DNA of 64,000 nucleotides from Pseudomonas rhodesiae (GCF_007858255.1 NZ_VFEU01000013.1:1-64000), one strand, 5' to 3'. Positions 17,411 to 26,969 are shown, counted from the stretch's first letter. The notes: generated by a model from the sequence alone, not told the origin. Numbers and translations: made by a program.

Positions 17411-18040
17411 ATGGACACACTAGGTTTGAGCACCGATAAGCATGGGCACCGACACTGCGCCTGGCGCGGTGCCGCGCCGGAATACCTGCATTACCACGAC
17501 CATGAGTGGGGCGTGCCGGTGGCCGATGATATTCAGCTGTACGAGAAAATCTGCCTGGAAGGGTTTCAGGCGGGGATGGCGTGGATCACCATCCTGCGCA
17601 AGCGCGAGCAGTTTCGTGCAGCGTTCGACGGCTTTGATTTTCGCCGCGTGGCGCAGTACGGCGAGGCGGATATCCTGCGTCTGATGCAGAACCCGGGCAT
17701 CGTGCGTAATCGAGCGAAGATCGTCTCCACCATCAACAATGCGCGGCGTGCCTGTGAACTGGTGGGCGAGACCGGCTCTCTGGCGCAGTGGTTATGGGCC
17801 TTCGAACCCGGCCCGCAAGAGCGCCCGGCCGTGGTGGACCTGGCTTACTGGACGGGTAACCCGACATCACCGGCCTCGGTGCGATTGTCCAAGGCGCTGA
17901 AGAAGCGTGGTTGGACGTTTGTAGGGCCAACCACGATGTATGCGCTGATGCAGGCGATGGGGATGGTCAATGATCATCTCGAAGGATGCGCATGCCTCCC
18001 GCAGATTGAAGCGCTGCGGCGCCAGTTCAAGCGCCCCTGA
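17411..18040 (+). CDS. tag: DNA-3-methyladenine glycosylase I
   Basis: I choose the ATG at 17411 because AGGGGGG precedes it; the product is 209 residues. It shows the Tag family features: an N-terminal RHCAWRG Cys, YHDHEWG near residues 28-34, FQAGMAWITILRKRE near 53-67, and a C-terminal zinc ligand cluster (NDHLEGCAC). The enzyme excises 3-methyladenine from alkylated DNA by hydrolysis of the glycosidic bond. The gene stands alone, divergent from the symporter, and is followed by a single REP element. Confidence 0.93.
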   Translation: MDTLGLSTDKHGHRHCAWRGAAPEYLHYHDHEWGVPVADDIQLYEKICLEGFQAGMAWITILRKREQFRAAFDGFDFRRVAQYGEADILRLMQNPGIVRNRAKIVSTINNARRACELVGETGSLAQWLWAFEPGPQERPAVVDLAYWTGNPTSPASVRLSKALKKRGWTFVGPTTMYALMQAMGMVNDHLEGCACLPQIEALRRQFKRP

Positions 18041-18065
18041 ATTGCCGAATCGGGCGGTTGAAACT

Positions 18066-18126
18066 GTGGGAGGGGGCTTGCCCCCGATGACGCTGGGTCA
18101 GTCGACCTCTCGTTAACTGACCCAAA
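18066..18126. repeat. REP element with an adjacent TGGGTCAGT dyad
   Basis: A left REP hairpin (GGGGGCTTGCCCCCGATG) is followed by CTGGGTCAGT and ACTGACCCA, which form a second stem of nine bases. The expected right REP is missing or eroded, so this looks like a half REPIN. It separates convergent genes (tag and the MocR regulator) and may serve as a transcript end. Confidence 0.7.
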
Positions 18127-18155
18127 ATCCCGCCCGGCGGCCGGGTTATAGAGCG

Positions 18156-19589
18156 TCATGCAATCTTCAGCAGAATATCGCGCACCCTGTCCAGGGCCGG
18201 GTCGATATCCAGCAGTTCAATGGCGCCGAACCCGACAATCAAGCCTGCACGCACCGGCGCGTCATGGAAGAACACCTCCAGTGGGTATAGGCCGACGTCC
18301 ACCTGGCGCGCCAGCTCCCGTAGCAGCGCAATATTGACCGGCACCTTGCACAGCGCCGCCAGGTGGAACCCCGCCACTGTGGGCACCGCTTCGAACCATG
18401 GCGACAGATCGCCCGCCAGGCGCTCCAGGATACGTTCGCGGCGCCCGGCGTATACCGTGTGGCAGCGTCGGATGTGCTTGAGCAGGTAGCCCTCGCTGAT
18501 GAACTTGGCCAATGCCCACTGCGGCAGCGTGGAACTGTGCTGGTCGGTCAGTAGCTTGGCCTTGAGCACCGCGCCGTGGATCGCCGGTGGCAGCACCACG
18601 TAGCCCAGGCGCAACTCGGGCAGCAGGGTCTTGGAAAAGGTGCCGACATAAGCCACTACGCCGCGACTGTCCAGGCTTTGCAGGGAATCGGTAGGGCGGC
18701 CCTCGTAACGGAATTCGCTGTCGTAGTCGTCTTCGATGATGATCGCGCCCAGGTCGAACGCACGCGCCAGCAAGGCTTCGCGGCGCGCCGGGCTCATGGG
18801 CATGCCCAGGGGGAATTGATGGGACGGGGTGACGTAGATCAGGCGCGTGCCGTCGGGGATCTGGTCGACCTGGATACCCTGCGCGTCCACGGGCACGCTG
18901 GCGACATGGGCGCCCAGTGCCGTGAACAGTTGGCGCGCGGGGGTGTAGCCGGGGTCTTCCATGGCGACAATGCTGCCCGGTTCCAACACCACGCGGGCGA
19001 GCAGGTCCAGTGCCTGTTGCGCGCCGTTGGTGACCACGATGTCGCTGTCGCGGCAGTTGACCCCTCGGGAAAACGCGATATGCCCGGCGATGGCACTGCG
19101 CAACGCCGGCAGCCCTTCGGGTTGACTGTAGAAGCCGCTGTGCTCGGCGATACGCCGTAGGGCATGCTGGGTGCAGCGCCGCCATTCATCCTGGGGGAAC
19201 TGCTGGCGGCTGGTGGCGCCGCCGATAAATTCGTAGCGCAGGCGCTTGTCGTTGGCGGGGTGATGCATGGGCGAGGGCAGTGCCTGCCACTTCGCCAGGT
19301 TGGCGGAGCAGGCCAGGTCTGTAGCGGTTTGTACGCGATCAGGTTGTGGGGCCCAGGCGTTGACGAAGGTCCCGCGGCCAATCCTGCCCACCAGCAGGCC
19401 TTCATAGGTCAACGTGGCGTAGGTATCGGACACCGTCTTGCGCGATATGCCCAATTGCTCGGCCAGCAAGCGGCTGGGCGGCAGTTGCGCACCTGCCGTG
19501 AGACGCCCGGCGGCGATGGCTTCGCGCAACTGCTGATAAAGCTGCGCAGCGAGGTCCTTACGCCCGTTGATGACGATGTGGAGTTCCAT
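18156..19589 (-). CDS. MocR/PdxR-type regulator (GntR HTH fused to aminotransferase fold)
   Basis: The 477-residue protein joins an N-terminal GntR winged helix (about residues 12-78, with LPPSRLLAEQLGISRKTVSDTY split across the helix-turn-helix) to a fold-type I aminotransferase domain (about 115-475). The PLP lysine is K320 in GTFSK, with EDDYDSEF (around 286-293) upstream as expected. Such proteins use PLP or amino compounds as effectors and often regulate vitamin B6 or amino-acid genes. AGGA precedes the ATG by 6 bases. It lies just downstream of an SDR gene on the same strand with a 70-base gap; its target is not evident. Confidence 0.9.
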   Translation of the reverse strand: MELHIVINGRKDLAAQLYQQLREAIAAGRLTAGAQLPPSRLLAEQLGISRKTVSDTYATLTYEGLLVGRIGRGTFVNAWAPQPDRVQTATDLACSANLAKWQALPSPMHHPANDKRLRYEFIGGATSRQQFPQDEWRRCTQHALRRIAEHSGFYSQPEGLPALRSAIAGHIAFSRGVNCRDSDIVVTNGAQQALDLLARVVLEPGSIVAMEDPGYTPARQLFTALGAHVASVPVDAQGIQVDQIPDGTRLIYVTPSHQFPLGMPMSPARREALLARAFDLGAIIIEDDYDSEFRYEGRPTDSLQSLDSRGVVAYVGTFSKTLLPELRLGYVVLPPAIHGAVLKAKLLTDQHSSTLPQWALAKFISEGYLLKHIRRCHTVYAGRRERILERLAGDLSPWFEAVPTVAGFHLAALCKVPVNIALLRELARQVDVGLYPLEVFFHDAPVRAGLIVGFGAIELLDIDPALDRVRDILLKIA

Positions 19590-19659
19590 GTTTCATCCTG
19601 AGACAGATCGATCGGCGCCAAGATTACTCGCAAATCGATCTGTACCGCTGCGCCGGCAC

Positions 19660-20427
19660 TCAGGACAGGAAGCCACCGTCCACATTCAGCGACACGCCGG
19701 TGGTGTAGCTGGAGGCGTCGCTGGCCAGGAACAGTACTGCACCCGCCATCTCGCTCGGGTCGGCTACGCGCTTGAGGGGGATCTGCGCCAGGGCCATTTT
19801 CAGGATCGAGTCGTTCTTGACCAGCGCCGAGGCGAATTTGGTGTCGGTCAGGCCCGGCAGCAGCGCGTTGCAGCGTATACCGAACTCGGCGCATTCCTTG
19901 GCGAACACCTTGGTCATGTTGATCACCGCAGCCTTGGTCACCGAGTAAATGCCCTGGAATATGCCGGGCGAGATGCCGTTGATCGAGGCCACGTTGATGA
20001 TGCTGCCGCCGCCGTTTTCGCGCATCAGCTTGCCGGCTTCGACCGACATGAAGAAGTAGCCACGGATGTTCACGTCTACGGTTTTCTGGAACGCGCCGAG
20101 GTCGGTGTCCAGCACATTGCAGAACTGCGGGTTGGTGGCGGCGTTGTTGACCAGGATGTCCAGGCGCCCGAACTGCTCGCGAATACCGGCGAATACTTGG
20201 CTGATCTGCTCCATTTCACCGATGTGGCAGGCCACCGCCGTGGCCTTGCCGCCGTCGGCGATGATCGCATCGGCCACATGCTGGCAGCCTTCGAGCTTGC
20301 GGCTGGACACGATCACATGGGCGCCTTGCTGGGCCAGCAACTTGGCGATGGCCTCGCCGATGCCACGGCTGGCGCCGGAGACAAATGCGATCTTGCCGTC
20401 GAGGTCGAACAGGTGGGTCTTGGACAT
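19660..20427 (-). CDS. SDR-family oxidoreductase
   Basis: The 255-residue protein is a classical short-chain dehydrogenase with the cofactor loop GASRGIG (residues 18-24), NNAAT (95-99) and catalytic S148, Y161 and K165 (YSVTK). The C-terminus has the common GVSLNVDGG ending. It is coupled to a phosphotransferase gene only 9 bases upstream. This pair commonly occurs with acyl-CoA dehydrogenases in lipid or acyl-CoA catabolism, but no such gene is present here. The substrate cannot be told from sequence. Confidence 0.9.
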   Translation of the reverse strand: MSKTHLFDLDGKIAFVSGASRGIGEAIAKLLAQQGAHVIVSSRKLEGCQHVADAIIADGGKATAVACHIGEMEQISQVFAGIREQFGRLDILVNNAATNPQFCNVLDTDLGAFQKTVDVNIRGYFFMSVEAGKLMRENGGGSIINVASINGISPGIFQGIYSVTKAAVINMTKVFAKECAEFGIRCNALLPGLTDTKFASALVKNDSILKMALAQIPLKRVADPSEMAGAVLFLASDASSYTTGVSLNVDGGFLS

Positions 20428-20436
20428 GGGGATTCC

Positions 20437-21504
20437 TTAAAGGGCTGATTTGCTGATGACATTCAGGCTCATCTGCTCGAGCAATGCGTTCATCTGGATG
20501 AACTGCGCGAAGCGTTTGTCCTGGGTCTGGCCATGGAAGAAACGGTAATAGATCTGCTGCACGATGCCAGCCAAGCGGAACAGGCCGTAGGTGTAATAGA
20601 AATCGAAGTTATCGATCCGGATGCCCGCGCGTTCGGCGTAGTAGTCAACGAATTCTCGGCGAGTGAGCATGCCCGGCGCGTTGCTCGGCTGGCGGCGCAT
20701 CAATTGCACCGGCGCCGGGTCGGCGGCTTCGATCCAGTAGGCGAGGGTGTTGCCCAGGTCCATCAGTGGATCGCCCAAGGTGGTCAGTTCCCAATCCAGC
20801 ACGCCAATGATCTGCATCGGGTTATGCGGGTCGAGGATCACGTTGTCGAAGCGGTAGTCGTTATGCACGATGCTGGAGGTGGGGTGATCGGCCGGCATCT
20901 TGTCGTTGAGCCAGGCGCGTACCGCCTCCCATTTTGGCGCATCGGGGGTCAGGGCTTTTTCGTAGCGGTCGCTCCAGCCGCGAATCTGCCGCGCCACGTA
21001 GCCTTCGGGCTTGCCCAGGTCGGCCAGGCCGCAAGCGGTGTAGTCCACCTGATGCAGTTCGACGAACTTGTCGATAAAGCTTTTGCACAGTGCTTGAGTC
21101 TTGGCTGCATCCAGGCCCAGCTCGGCGGGCAGGTCGGAGCGCAGGATGATGCCGTTGACGCGCTCCATCACATAAAACTCGGCGCCGATCACCGACTCAT
21201 CGGTGCAATGCACGTAGGCCTTGGGGCAGTAGGGGAAGCCATCCTTGAGTTGGTTGAGAATGCGGAACTCGCGGCCCATGTCGTGGGCGGACTTGGCTTT
21301 GTGCCCAAAAGGTGGGCGGCGCAGTACGAATTCCTGATCGGGGTATTCCAGCAGGTAAGTCAGGTTGGAGGCGCCACCGGGAAACTGGCTGATGGTGGGC
21401 GTGCCGCTCAACCCCGGGATGTGGGCCTTGAGGTAGGGATCGATCAGGCCGGCATCGAGTTCCTCGCCGGGGCGAATCTGGGTGGATTGGTCGTTCAGCG
21501 CCAT
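20437..21504 (-). CDS. APH-fold phosphotransferase family protein (ACAD10/11-like)
   Basis: The 355-residue protein has the aminoglycoside-phosphotransferase fold: the catalytic loop HNDYRFDN (H214, D216, N221) and the metal-binding GVLDWE (D237). The N-terminal FPGGASNLTYLL is typical of the branch related to the kinase domain of mammalian ACAD10/ACAD11, which phosphorylates hydroxyacyl compounds. It is encoded immediately upstream of an SDR gene and probably acts with it on an acyl-CoA derivative. It is unlikely to be an antibiotic resistance enzyme. Confidence 0.87.
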   Translation of the reverse strand: MALNDQSTQIRPGEELDAGLIDPYLKAHIPGLSGTPTISQFPGGASNLTYLLEYPDQEFVLRRPPFGHKAKSAHDMGREFRILNQLKDGFPYCPKAYVHCTDESVIGAEFYVMERVNGIILRSDLPAELGLDAAKTQALCKSFIDKFVELHQVDYTACGLADLGKPEGYVARQIRGWSDRYEKALTPDAPKWEAVRAWLNDKMPADHPTSSIVHNDYRFDNVILDPHNPMQIIGVLDWELTTLGDPLMDLGNTLAYWIEAADPAPVQLMRRQPSNAPGMLTRREFVDYYAERAGIRIDNFDFYYTYGLFRLAGIVQQIYYRFFHGQTQDKRFAQFIQMNALLEQMSLNVISKSAL

Positions 21505-21633
21505 GCTTATCCCTTCTGCTTATTCTAAAGGCCTCGGACTATTGGCTAATCTAATGCGCGCCACCGCCCAGCCACAAGGTCGGGGCGGTTTAATAGGTTA
21601 GCGTGTTGCAGGATGATCAACGTGCCTGATCGG

Positions 21634-22587
21634 TCATTTTACGGGCGGGGGCAGGGCGACCGGGGTGAGCACCGGGCGCCCGGCGAAATACTCCACCAGA
21701 TTGTCGGCCACGCGCTGCACGGTGTCATGGGCGGCCTCGGGCGACAGCCCGGCGACATGGGAGGTGAGTACGGTATTGCCCAGGCGCTTGAGGGCGTCGG
21801 GCACCTTGGGTTCGTCGTCGAACACATCCAGCGCCGCACCGCCGATGCGCCGCTGTTCGAGGGCGGCAATCAGGTCGGCGGTGAGCACTACGCTGCCCCG
21901 TCCGATGTTCACCAAATAGCCATGGGGGCCGAGGGCGTCCAGTACGCGCCGGTCGATCAGGTGCCGGGTGCCGTCGCCGCCGGGCGTGGCCAGAATCAAG
22001 AAGTCTGCGGTGCGCGCCAGATCCAGGGCCGTGGCGCAGTAGGTGTAGTCCACGTCATCCCGAGGTTGGCGATTGTGGTAACTGATCTCCATGCCAAAGC
22101 CCAAGGCCGCGCGTTTGGCGATCTCCAGGCCGACGGCGCCGAGCCCGAGAATGCCCAGGTGTTTGCCGCCCAGGGATGGGCGCATCACTTTGGGCCACTC
22201 GCCGCGCCGTACGGCGGCGTCGTTCTGTGGGATGCCGCGTACCAGTGACAGCAACAGCGCCATGGCGTGGTCGGCCACCGAAGGTGCATTCACGCCGGCG
22301 CCGTTGGTGACTACGATCCCGCGATTGCTGGCCGCCTGTAGGTCGACGTGTTCATAGCCGGCGCCGATCACGCAGATGATCTCCAGCTGTGGCAAGGCGG
22401 CGATTTCCTCGGCGTAAAGGCCCAATGGGCCACGGGTCAGCACGGCCTGGATCTGCCCGCCGTGGGCTTTGATGGCGTGAGCGCGTTCGGCGGGCGTCGG
22501 CGCCAGGATCACATGAAAGTCGTTGCTTTCGATGATGGGCAGGTAGTCGTTGATGGTTTCAACCAGGACCAGAACAGTGGTGGTCAT
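21634..22587 (-). CDS. D-isomer-specific 2-hydroxyacid dehydrogenase
   Basis: I place the start at the ATG at 22587 (MTTTVLVLVE..., 317 residues), since the upstream extension lacks family similarity. It has the NAD-binding GLGAVG (residues 148-153) and catalytic R230, E259 and H277. The family reduces 2-oxoacids such as hydroxypyruvate or glyoxylate. An Arg-Gln pair after the second beta strand (NRQPR) suggests NADPH may be accepted. It is monocistronic, with sdaC divergent upstream. Which 2-oxoacid it uses is not visible. Confidence 0.88.
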   Translation of the reverse strand: MTTTVLVLVETINDYLPIIESNDFHVILAPTPAERAHAIKAHGGQIQAVLTRGPLGLYAEEIAALPQLEIICVIGAGYEHVDLQAASNRGIVVTNGAGVNAPSVADHAMALLLSLVRGIPQNDAAVRRGEWPKVMRPSLGGKHLGILGLGAVGLEIAKRAALGFGMEISYHNRQPRDDVDYTYCATALDLARTADFLILATPGGDGTRHLIDRRVLDALGPHGYLVNIGRGSVVLTADLIAALEQRRIGGAALDVFDDEPKVPDALKRLGNTVLTSHVAGLSPEAAHDTVQRVADNLVEYFAGRPVLTPVALPPPVK

Positions 22588-22848
22588 CGCAAGGCTCTTC
22601 CTTGGAGGGTAGACAGGACCAGTATGCTGGATTTGTAAGACAGAGCGTTTTATCGGGAAGGAAAATTTACTGCTCGTGGGATCGGGCAAGTTCGTGACTG
22701 TTTGCGGCTGCACCGGTCAACCATTCCTCAGCTAAGTCTTTGCTTCTTCACGAGAATCCCGGACAATCCGGCCCCTTCTATGGTCGGGGCGCTGCCTGTC
22801 AGGTTTTTCTGACTCGTCCCGGCTGTGTAAATGCGGAGATCCGACTGG

Positions 22849-24126
22849 ATGAATGATCAGGCCAATAGCGTCGACGAACGCTATGCAACGACACCTGCAA
22901 CCCTCACGCGCTGGAGCCGCCAGGACACCACCTGGATGCTCGGCCTGTTCGGCACCGCCATTGGCGCCGGTACTTTGTTCTTGCCGATCAACGCAGGGCT
23001 GGGCGGCTTCTGGCCCCTGGTGATCCTGGCGCTGCTGGCATTCCCGATGACGTTCTTCGCCCATCGTGGCCTGACGCGGTTCGTGCTGTCCGGTCGTGAA
23101 GGCTCCGACATTACCGACGTGGTGGAAGAGCATTTTGGTATCAAGGCCGGGGCGTTGATCACGTTGCTGTACTTCTTCGCGATTTTCCCGATCCTGCTGA
23201 TCTACAGCGTGGCGCTGACCAACACCGTCGGCAGTTTTATGGAGCACCAACTGCACATCCTGCCGCCGCCACGGGCGATCCTGTCGTTCGTGCTGATCCT
23301 GGGCCTGCTGGCCGTGGTGCGCTGCGGCGAGCAGGTGATCGTCAAGGCCATGAGCCTGATGGTGTATCCGTTTATCGTCGCCTTGCTGTTCCTGGCGGTG
23401 TACCTGGTGCCGCACTGGACCGGCGGCATCCTCAGCACCGCCCGCGAGGTGCCGGCGCCGTCGGCGTTGCTCAATACGCTGTGGCTGGCGATTCCGGTGA
23501 TGGTGTTCTCGTTCAACCACTCGCCGATCATTTCGGCGTTCGCGGTGGATCAGAAGCGCCAATACGGCGCCAATGCCGATGAGCGCAGCTCGCAGATCCT
23601 GTCCCGCGCGCACCTATTGATGGTGGCGATGGTTCTGTTTTTCGTGTTCAGTTGCGTGCTGACCCTGTCGCCGGCCCAGTTGGCCGAAGCCAAGGCGCAG
23701 AACCTGTCGATCCTGTCGTACCTGGCCAACCACTTCAACAACCCGACCATCGCGTTCGCCGCGCCGCTGATCGCGTTCGTGGCAATCGCCAAATCGTTCC
23801 TGGGCCACTACATCGGTGCCAGTGAAGGCCTTAAGGGCTTGGTGCTTAAAACCGGTCGCCGCCCGGCCGCTAAGACCCTGGACCGTATGACTGCCGCCTT
23901 CATGCTGGTGGTGTGCTGGATCGTCGCCACGCTCAACCCCAGCATCCTCGGCATGATCGAGACCCTCGGCGGCCCGGTGATTGCGTCGATCCTGTTCCTG
24001 ATGCCGATGTACGCCATCCGTAAAGTGCCGGCCATGGCCAAATACCGTGGGCAGGCGTCCAACGTGTTTGTCACGGCGGTTGGTCTGGTGGCGATTACGG
24101 CGTTGGTGTATTCGCTGATGGCTTAA
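22849..24126 (+). CDS. sdaC: Serine transporter (HAAAP family)
   Basis: The 425-residue membrane protein closely follows E. coli SdaC: MLGLFGTAIGAGTLFLPINA near the N-terminus, AFPMTFFAHRGLTRFVLSG, VMVFSFNHSPIIS in the middle, and ATLNPSILGMIETLGGP near the C-terminus. It is expected to carry L-serine (possibly threonine) with protons across the inner membrane through 11 helices. I prefer the ATG at 22849, 10 bases after GGAG; an in-frame ATG at 22831 lacks a binding site. It stands alone, without a serine dehydratase gene beside it. Confidence 0.92.
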   Translation: MNDQANSVDERYATTPATLTRWSRQDTTWMLGLFGTAIGAGTLFLPINAGLGGFWPLVILALLAFPMTFFAHRGLTRFVLSGREGSDITDVVEEHFGIKAGALITLLYFFAIFPILLIYSVALTNTVGSFMEHQLHILPPPRAILSFVLILGLLAVVRCGEQVIVKAMSLMVYPFIVALLFLAVYLVPHWTGGILSTAREVPAPSALLNTLWLAIPVMVFSFNHSPIISAFAVDQKRQYGANADERSSQILSRAHLLMVAMVLFFVFSCVLTLSPAQLAEAKAQNLSILSYLANHFNNPTIAFAAPLIAFVAIAKSFLGHYIGASEGLKGLVLKTGRRPAAKTLDRMTAAFMLVVCWIVATLNPSILGMIETLGGPVIASILFLMPMYAIRKVPAMAKYRGQASNVFVTAVGLVAITALVYSLMA

Positions 24127-24133
24127 GTGGTGT

Positions 24134-24154
24134 GGGAGGGGCTGGTCCTCTCCC
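24134..24154. terminator. REP-like hairpin after sdaC
   Basis: GGGAGGGG and CCTCTCCC form a short imperfect stem seven bases after the sdaC stop, followed by a T-rich stretch (GTTTTGTCTT). It looks like an eroded REP or a weak terminator on the plus strand. Confidence 0.45.
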
Positions 24155-24195
24155 GCCATTGTTTTGTCTTGGCACCAATGGCTTATTCCAGGCAC

Positions 24196-24233
24196 AAAAA
24201 AACGCCGCGTATCTTGCGATACACGGCGTTTTT
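24196..24233. terminator. Bidirectional intrinsic terminator between sdaC and acnB
   Basis: A-run, then AACGCCG-C-GTATC, a short loop, GATAC-A-CGGCGTT and a T-run: a strong GC-rich hairpin with T-tracts on both strands. It ends transcription of convergent sdaC (plus) and acnB (minus, stop at 24249). Confidence 0.9.
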
Positions 24234-24248
24234 CACATCAACACACCG

Positions 24249-26858
24249 TTAAGCTTGCAGCACCGGGATGTTGGCGCTGGCCGCGATCTTGCGGAACTCG
24301 GCGATCTGGTCGAAGTTCAGGTAGCGGTAGACGTCGCTGGCCATGGTGTCCAGCTTGGCCGCGTAGCCCATGTACTCCTCGACGGTCGGCAGGCGACCCA
24401 GAGTGGAAGCGACAGCCGCCAGCTCAGCCGAAGCCAGGTAGACGTTCGCGCCGTCACCCAGACGGTTCGGGAAGTTACGGGTCGACGTCGACACCACGGT
24501 GGAGTTCGGTTCTACCCGTGCCTGGTTACCCATGCACAGCGAGCAGCCCGGCATTTCCATGCGTGCGCCAGCCTTGCCATAGATGCCGTAGTAGCCTTCT
24601 TCGGTCAGTTGGTGAGCGTCCATCTTGGTCGGCGGCGACAGCCACAGACGGGTTGGCAGCTGACCCTTGACCTGTTCCAGCAACTTACCGGCAGCGCGGA
24701 AGTGACCGATGTTGGTCATGCACGAACCGATGAACACTTCGTCGATCTTCTCGCCGGCAACGCTGGACAGCAGACGGGCATCGTCCGGGTCGTTCGGTGC
24801 GCAGAGGATCGGCTCGTTGATTTCGGCCAGGTCGATCTCGATGATTTCGGCGTATTCGGCGTCGGCATCGGCTTCCATCAGCTCCGGGTTGGCGACCCAG
24901 GCTTCCATCGCTTGGGCGCGACGTTCCAGGGTGCGTGCATCGCCGTAGCCTTCACCGATCATCCAGCGCAGCAGGGTGATGTTGGAGTTCAGGTACTCGG
25001 TGATGGACTCTTTGGACAGCTTGATGGTGCAACCGGCAGCCGAACGTTCGGCCGAGGCGTCGGACAGCTCGAACGCTTGCTCCAGGGTCAGGTCGTTCAG
25101 ACCTTCGATTTCCAGGATGCGGCCGGAGAAGGCGTTTTTCTTGCCTTTCTTCTCTACGGTCAACAGGCCAGCCTGGATCGCGTAGTAAGGAATGGCATGA
25201 ACCAAGTCACGCAGGGTGATGCCAGGTTTCATTTTGCCTTTGAAACGCACCAGGATCGATTCCGGCATGTCCAGCGGCATGACGCCGGTGGCGGCGGCGA
25301 ACGCGACCAGACCGGAACCGGCTGGGAACGAGATGCCCATCGGGAAACGGGTGTGGGAGTCGCCGCCGGTGCCGACGGTGTCCGGCAGCAGCATGCGGTT
25401 CAGCCAGCTGTGGATGATGCCGTCGCCTGGACGCAGGGATACACCGCCACGGGTCATGATGAAGTCAGGCAGGGTGTGGTGGGTGGTCACGTCGATCGGC
25501 TTTGGATAGGCCGCGGTGTGGCAGAACGACTGCATCACCAGATCGGTGGAGAAGCCCAGGCACGCCAGGTCTTTCAGTTCGTCACGGGTCATCGGACCGG
25601 TGGTGTCCTGAGAACCTACGGTGGTCATCTTCGGTTCGCAGTAGGTGCCTGGACGCACGCCTTTGCCTTCCGGCAGGCCGCACGCCTTGCCGACCATCTT
25701 CTGTGCCAGGGTGAAGCCTTTGCCGGTGTCGACCGGGGCTTCTGGCAGCTTGAACAGATCGGTCGGGCCCAGGCCCAGCTCGGCACGGGCCTTGTCTGTC
25801 AGGCCACGGCCGATGATCAACGGGATACGGCCGCCGGCGCGGACTTCGTCCAACAGCACTGGGGTCTTCATTTCGAAGGTGGTCAGGACTTCATCGGTGC
25901 CGTGCTTGCAGACTTTGCCAGCATGCGGGTACAGGTCGATCACGTCGCCCATGTGCATGTTGGTGACGTCGAACTCGATTGGCAGTGCGCCGGCATCTTC
26001 CATGGTGTTGTAGAAGATCGGAGCGATCTTGCTGCCGAAGCAGAAGCCACCGGCACGCTTGTTCGGTACGTAAGGCACGTCGTCGCCGAAGAACCACAGT
26101 ACGGAGTTGGTAGCGGATTTACGCGACGAACCGGTACCGACCACGTCACCGACGTAGGCGATCGGGAAACCTTGGCCGCGCATCTCTTCGATCTGCTTCA
26201 TGGGGCCGGTCTTGCCTTGCTCGTCCGGCACGATGCCTTCGCGCGCCATTTTCAGCATGGCCAGGGCGTGCAGCGGGATATCAGGGCGGGACCAGGCGTC
26301 CGGGGCAGGGGACAGGTCGTCGGTGTTGGTTTCGCCGGTGACCTTGAACACGCGCAGGCTGATCTTGTCGGCCAGGGTCGGGCGGTTCTTGAACCACTCG
26401 CCGTCGGCCCAGGACTGCAGCACCGCTTTGGCGTGTTCGTTACCGTTCTTGGCTTTTTCTGCCACGTCGTGGAACGCATCGAACATCAGCAGGGTGTGCT
26501 TGAGTTGAGCGGCGGCAACAGGTGCCAGCTCGGCATCGTCAAGCAGCTCGACCAAGGTCACGATGTTGTAGCCGCCTTGCATGGTGCCAAGCAGTTCAAC
26601 GGCGCGCTTTTTGTCGATCAGGGGGGAAGTGGCTTCGCCCTTGGCCAGGGCAGACAGGAAACCGGCCTTGACGTAGGCAGCTTCGTCAACACCTGGTGGA
26701 ATGCGGTTGGTGATCAGGTCAACGAGGAATTCTTCTTCGCCAGCCGGAGGATTCTTCAGCAGCTCGACCAGGCCTGCGGTTTGTTCGGCGTTAAGCGGCT
26801 GGGGAACGATACCCAGGGCTGCACGCTCTTCGATATGTTTGCGGTAGGCTTCAAGCAC
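24249..26858 (-). CDS. acnB: Bifunctional aconitate hydratase B / 2-methylisocitrate dehydratase
   Basis: The protein aligns along its length with AcnB, the main TCA-cycle aconitase. I choose the GTG at 26858, which gives 869 residues beginning (M)LEAYRKHIEER as in E. coli AcnB (MLEEYRKH), with GAGG 9 bases upstream. The ATG 27 bases farther out would add a tail not seen in the family. The [4Fe-4S] cysteines are in GSCMTN and GCSLCMGN near residues 700-770. Other hallmarks are VGTGSSRKSATNS, VGSQDTTGPMTRDE and TGGDSHTRFP. The 5' leader region holds a large hairpin (26970-27108). AcnB in other bacteria also binds RNA when its cluster is lost. Confidence 0.97.
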   Translation of the reverse strand: MLEAYRKHIEERAALGIVPQPLNAEQTAGLVELLKNPPAGEEEFLVDLITNRIPPGVDEAAYVKAGFLSALAKGEATSPLIDKKRAVELLGTMQGGYNIVTLVELLDDAELAPVAAAQLKHTLLMFDAFHDVAEKAKNGNEHAKAVLQSWADGEWFKNRPTLADKISLRVFKVTGETNTDDLSPAPDAWSRPDIPLHALAMLKMAREGIVPDEQGKTGPMKQIEEMRGQGFPIAYVGDVVGTGSSRKSATNSVLWFFGDDVPYVPNKRAGGFCFGSKIAPIFYNTMEDAGALPIEFDVTNMHMGDVIDLYPHAGKVCKHGTDEVLTTFEMKTPVLLDEVRAGGRIPLIIGRGLTDKARAELGLGPTDLFKLPEAPVDTGKGFTLAQKMVGKACGLPEGKGVRPGTYCEPKMTTVGSQDTTGPMTRDELKDLACLGFSTDLVMQSFCHTAAYPKPIDVTTHHTLPDFIMTRGGVSLRPGDGIIHSWLNRMLLPDTVGTGGDSHTRFPMGISFPAGSGLVAFAAATGVMPLDMPESILVRFKGKMKPGITLRDLVHAIPYYAIQAGLLTVEKKGKKNAFSGRILEIEGLNDLTLEQAFELSDASAERSAAGCTIKLSKESITEYLNSNITLLRWMIGEGYGDARTLERRAQAMEAWVANPELMEADADAEYAEIIEIDLAEINEPILCAPNDPDDARLLSSVAGEKIDEVFIGSCMTNIGHFRAAGKLLEQVKGQLPTRLWLSPPTKMDAHQLTEEGYYGIYGKAGARMEMPGCSLCMGNQARVEPNSTVVSTSTRNFPNRLGDGANVYLASAELAAVASTLGRLPTVEEYMGYAAKLDTMASDVYRYLNFDQIAEFRKIAASANIPVLQA

Positions 26859-26969
26859 AGTTATTACCCTCATCAGTGGTCCCACGGGACGCTCATCCAG
26901 AAATGAACGGCACGCATGCGCTCGGGGGCTTTTTGGGCCGCAAAGCCAGCGCTGCCGGCATTCCTTACA

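Noticed and set aside
20437..21504. Aminoglycoside resistance kinase
   Set aside because: The APH fold is shared, but the sequence is of the ACAD10/11-like branch and is paired with an SDR gene.
24132..26906. 924-codon open frame antisense to acnB
   Set aside because: It covers acnB and the strong terminator between sdaC and acnB, which no real gene would span; composition is that of an antisense shadow.
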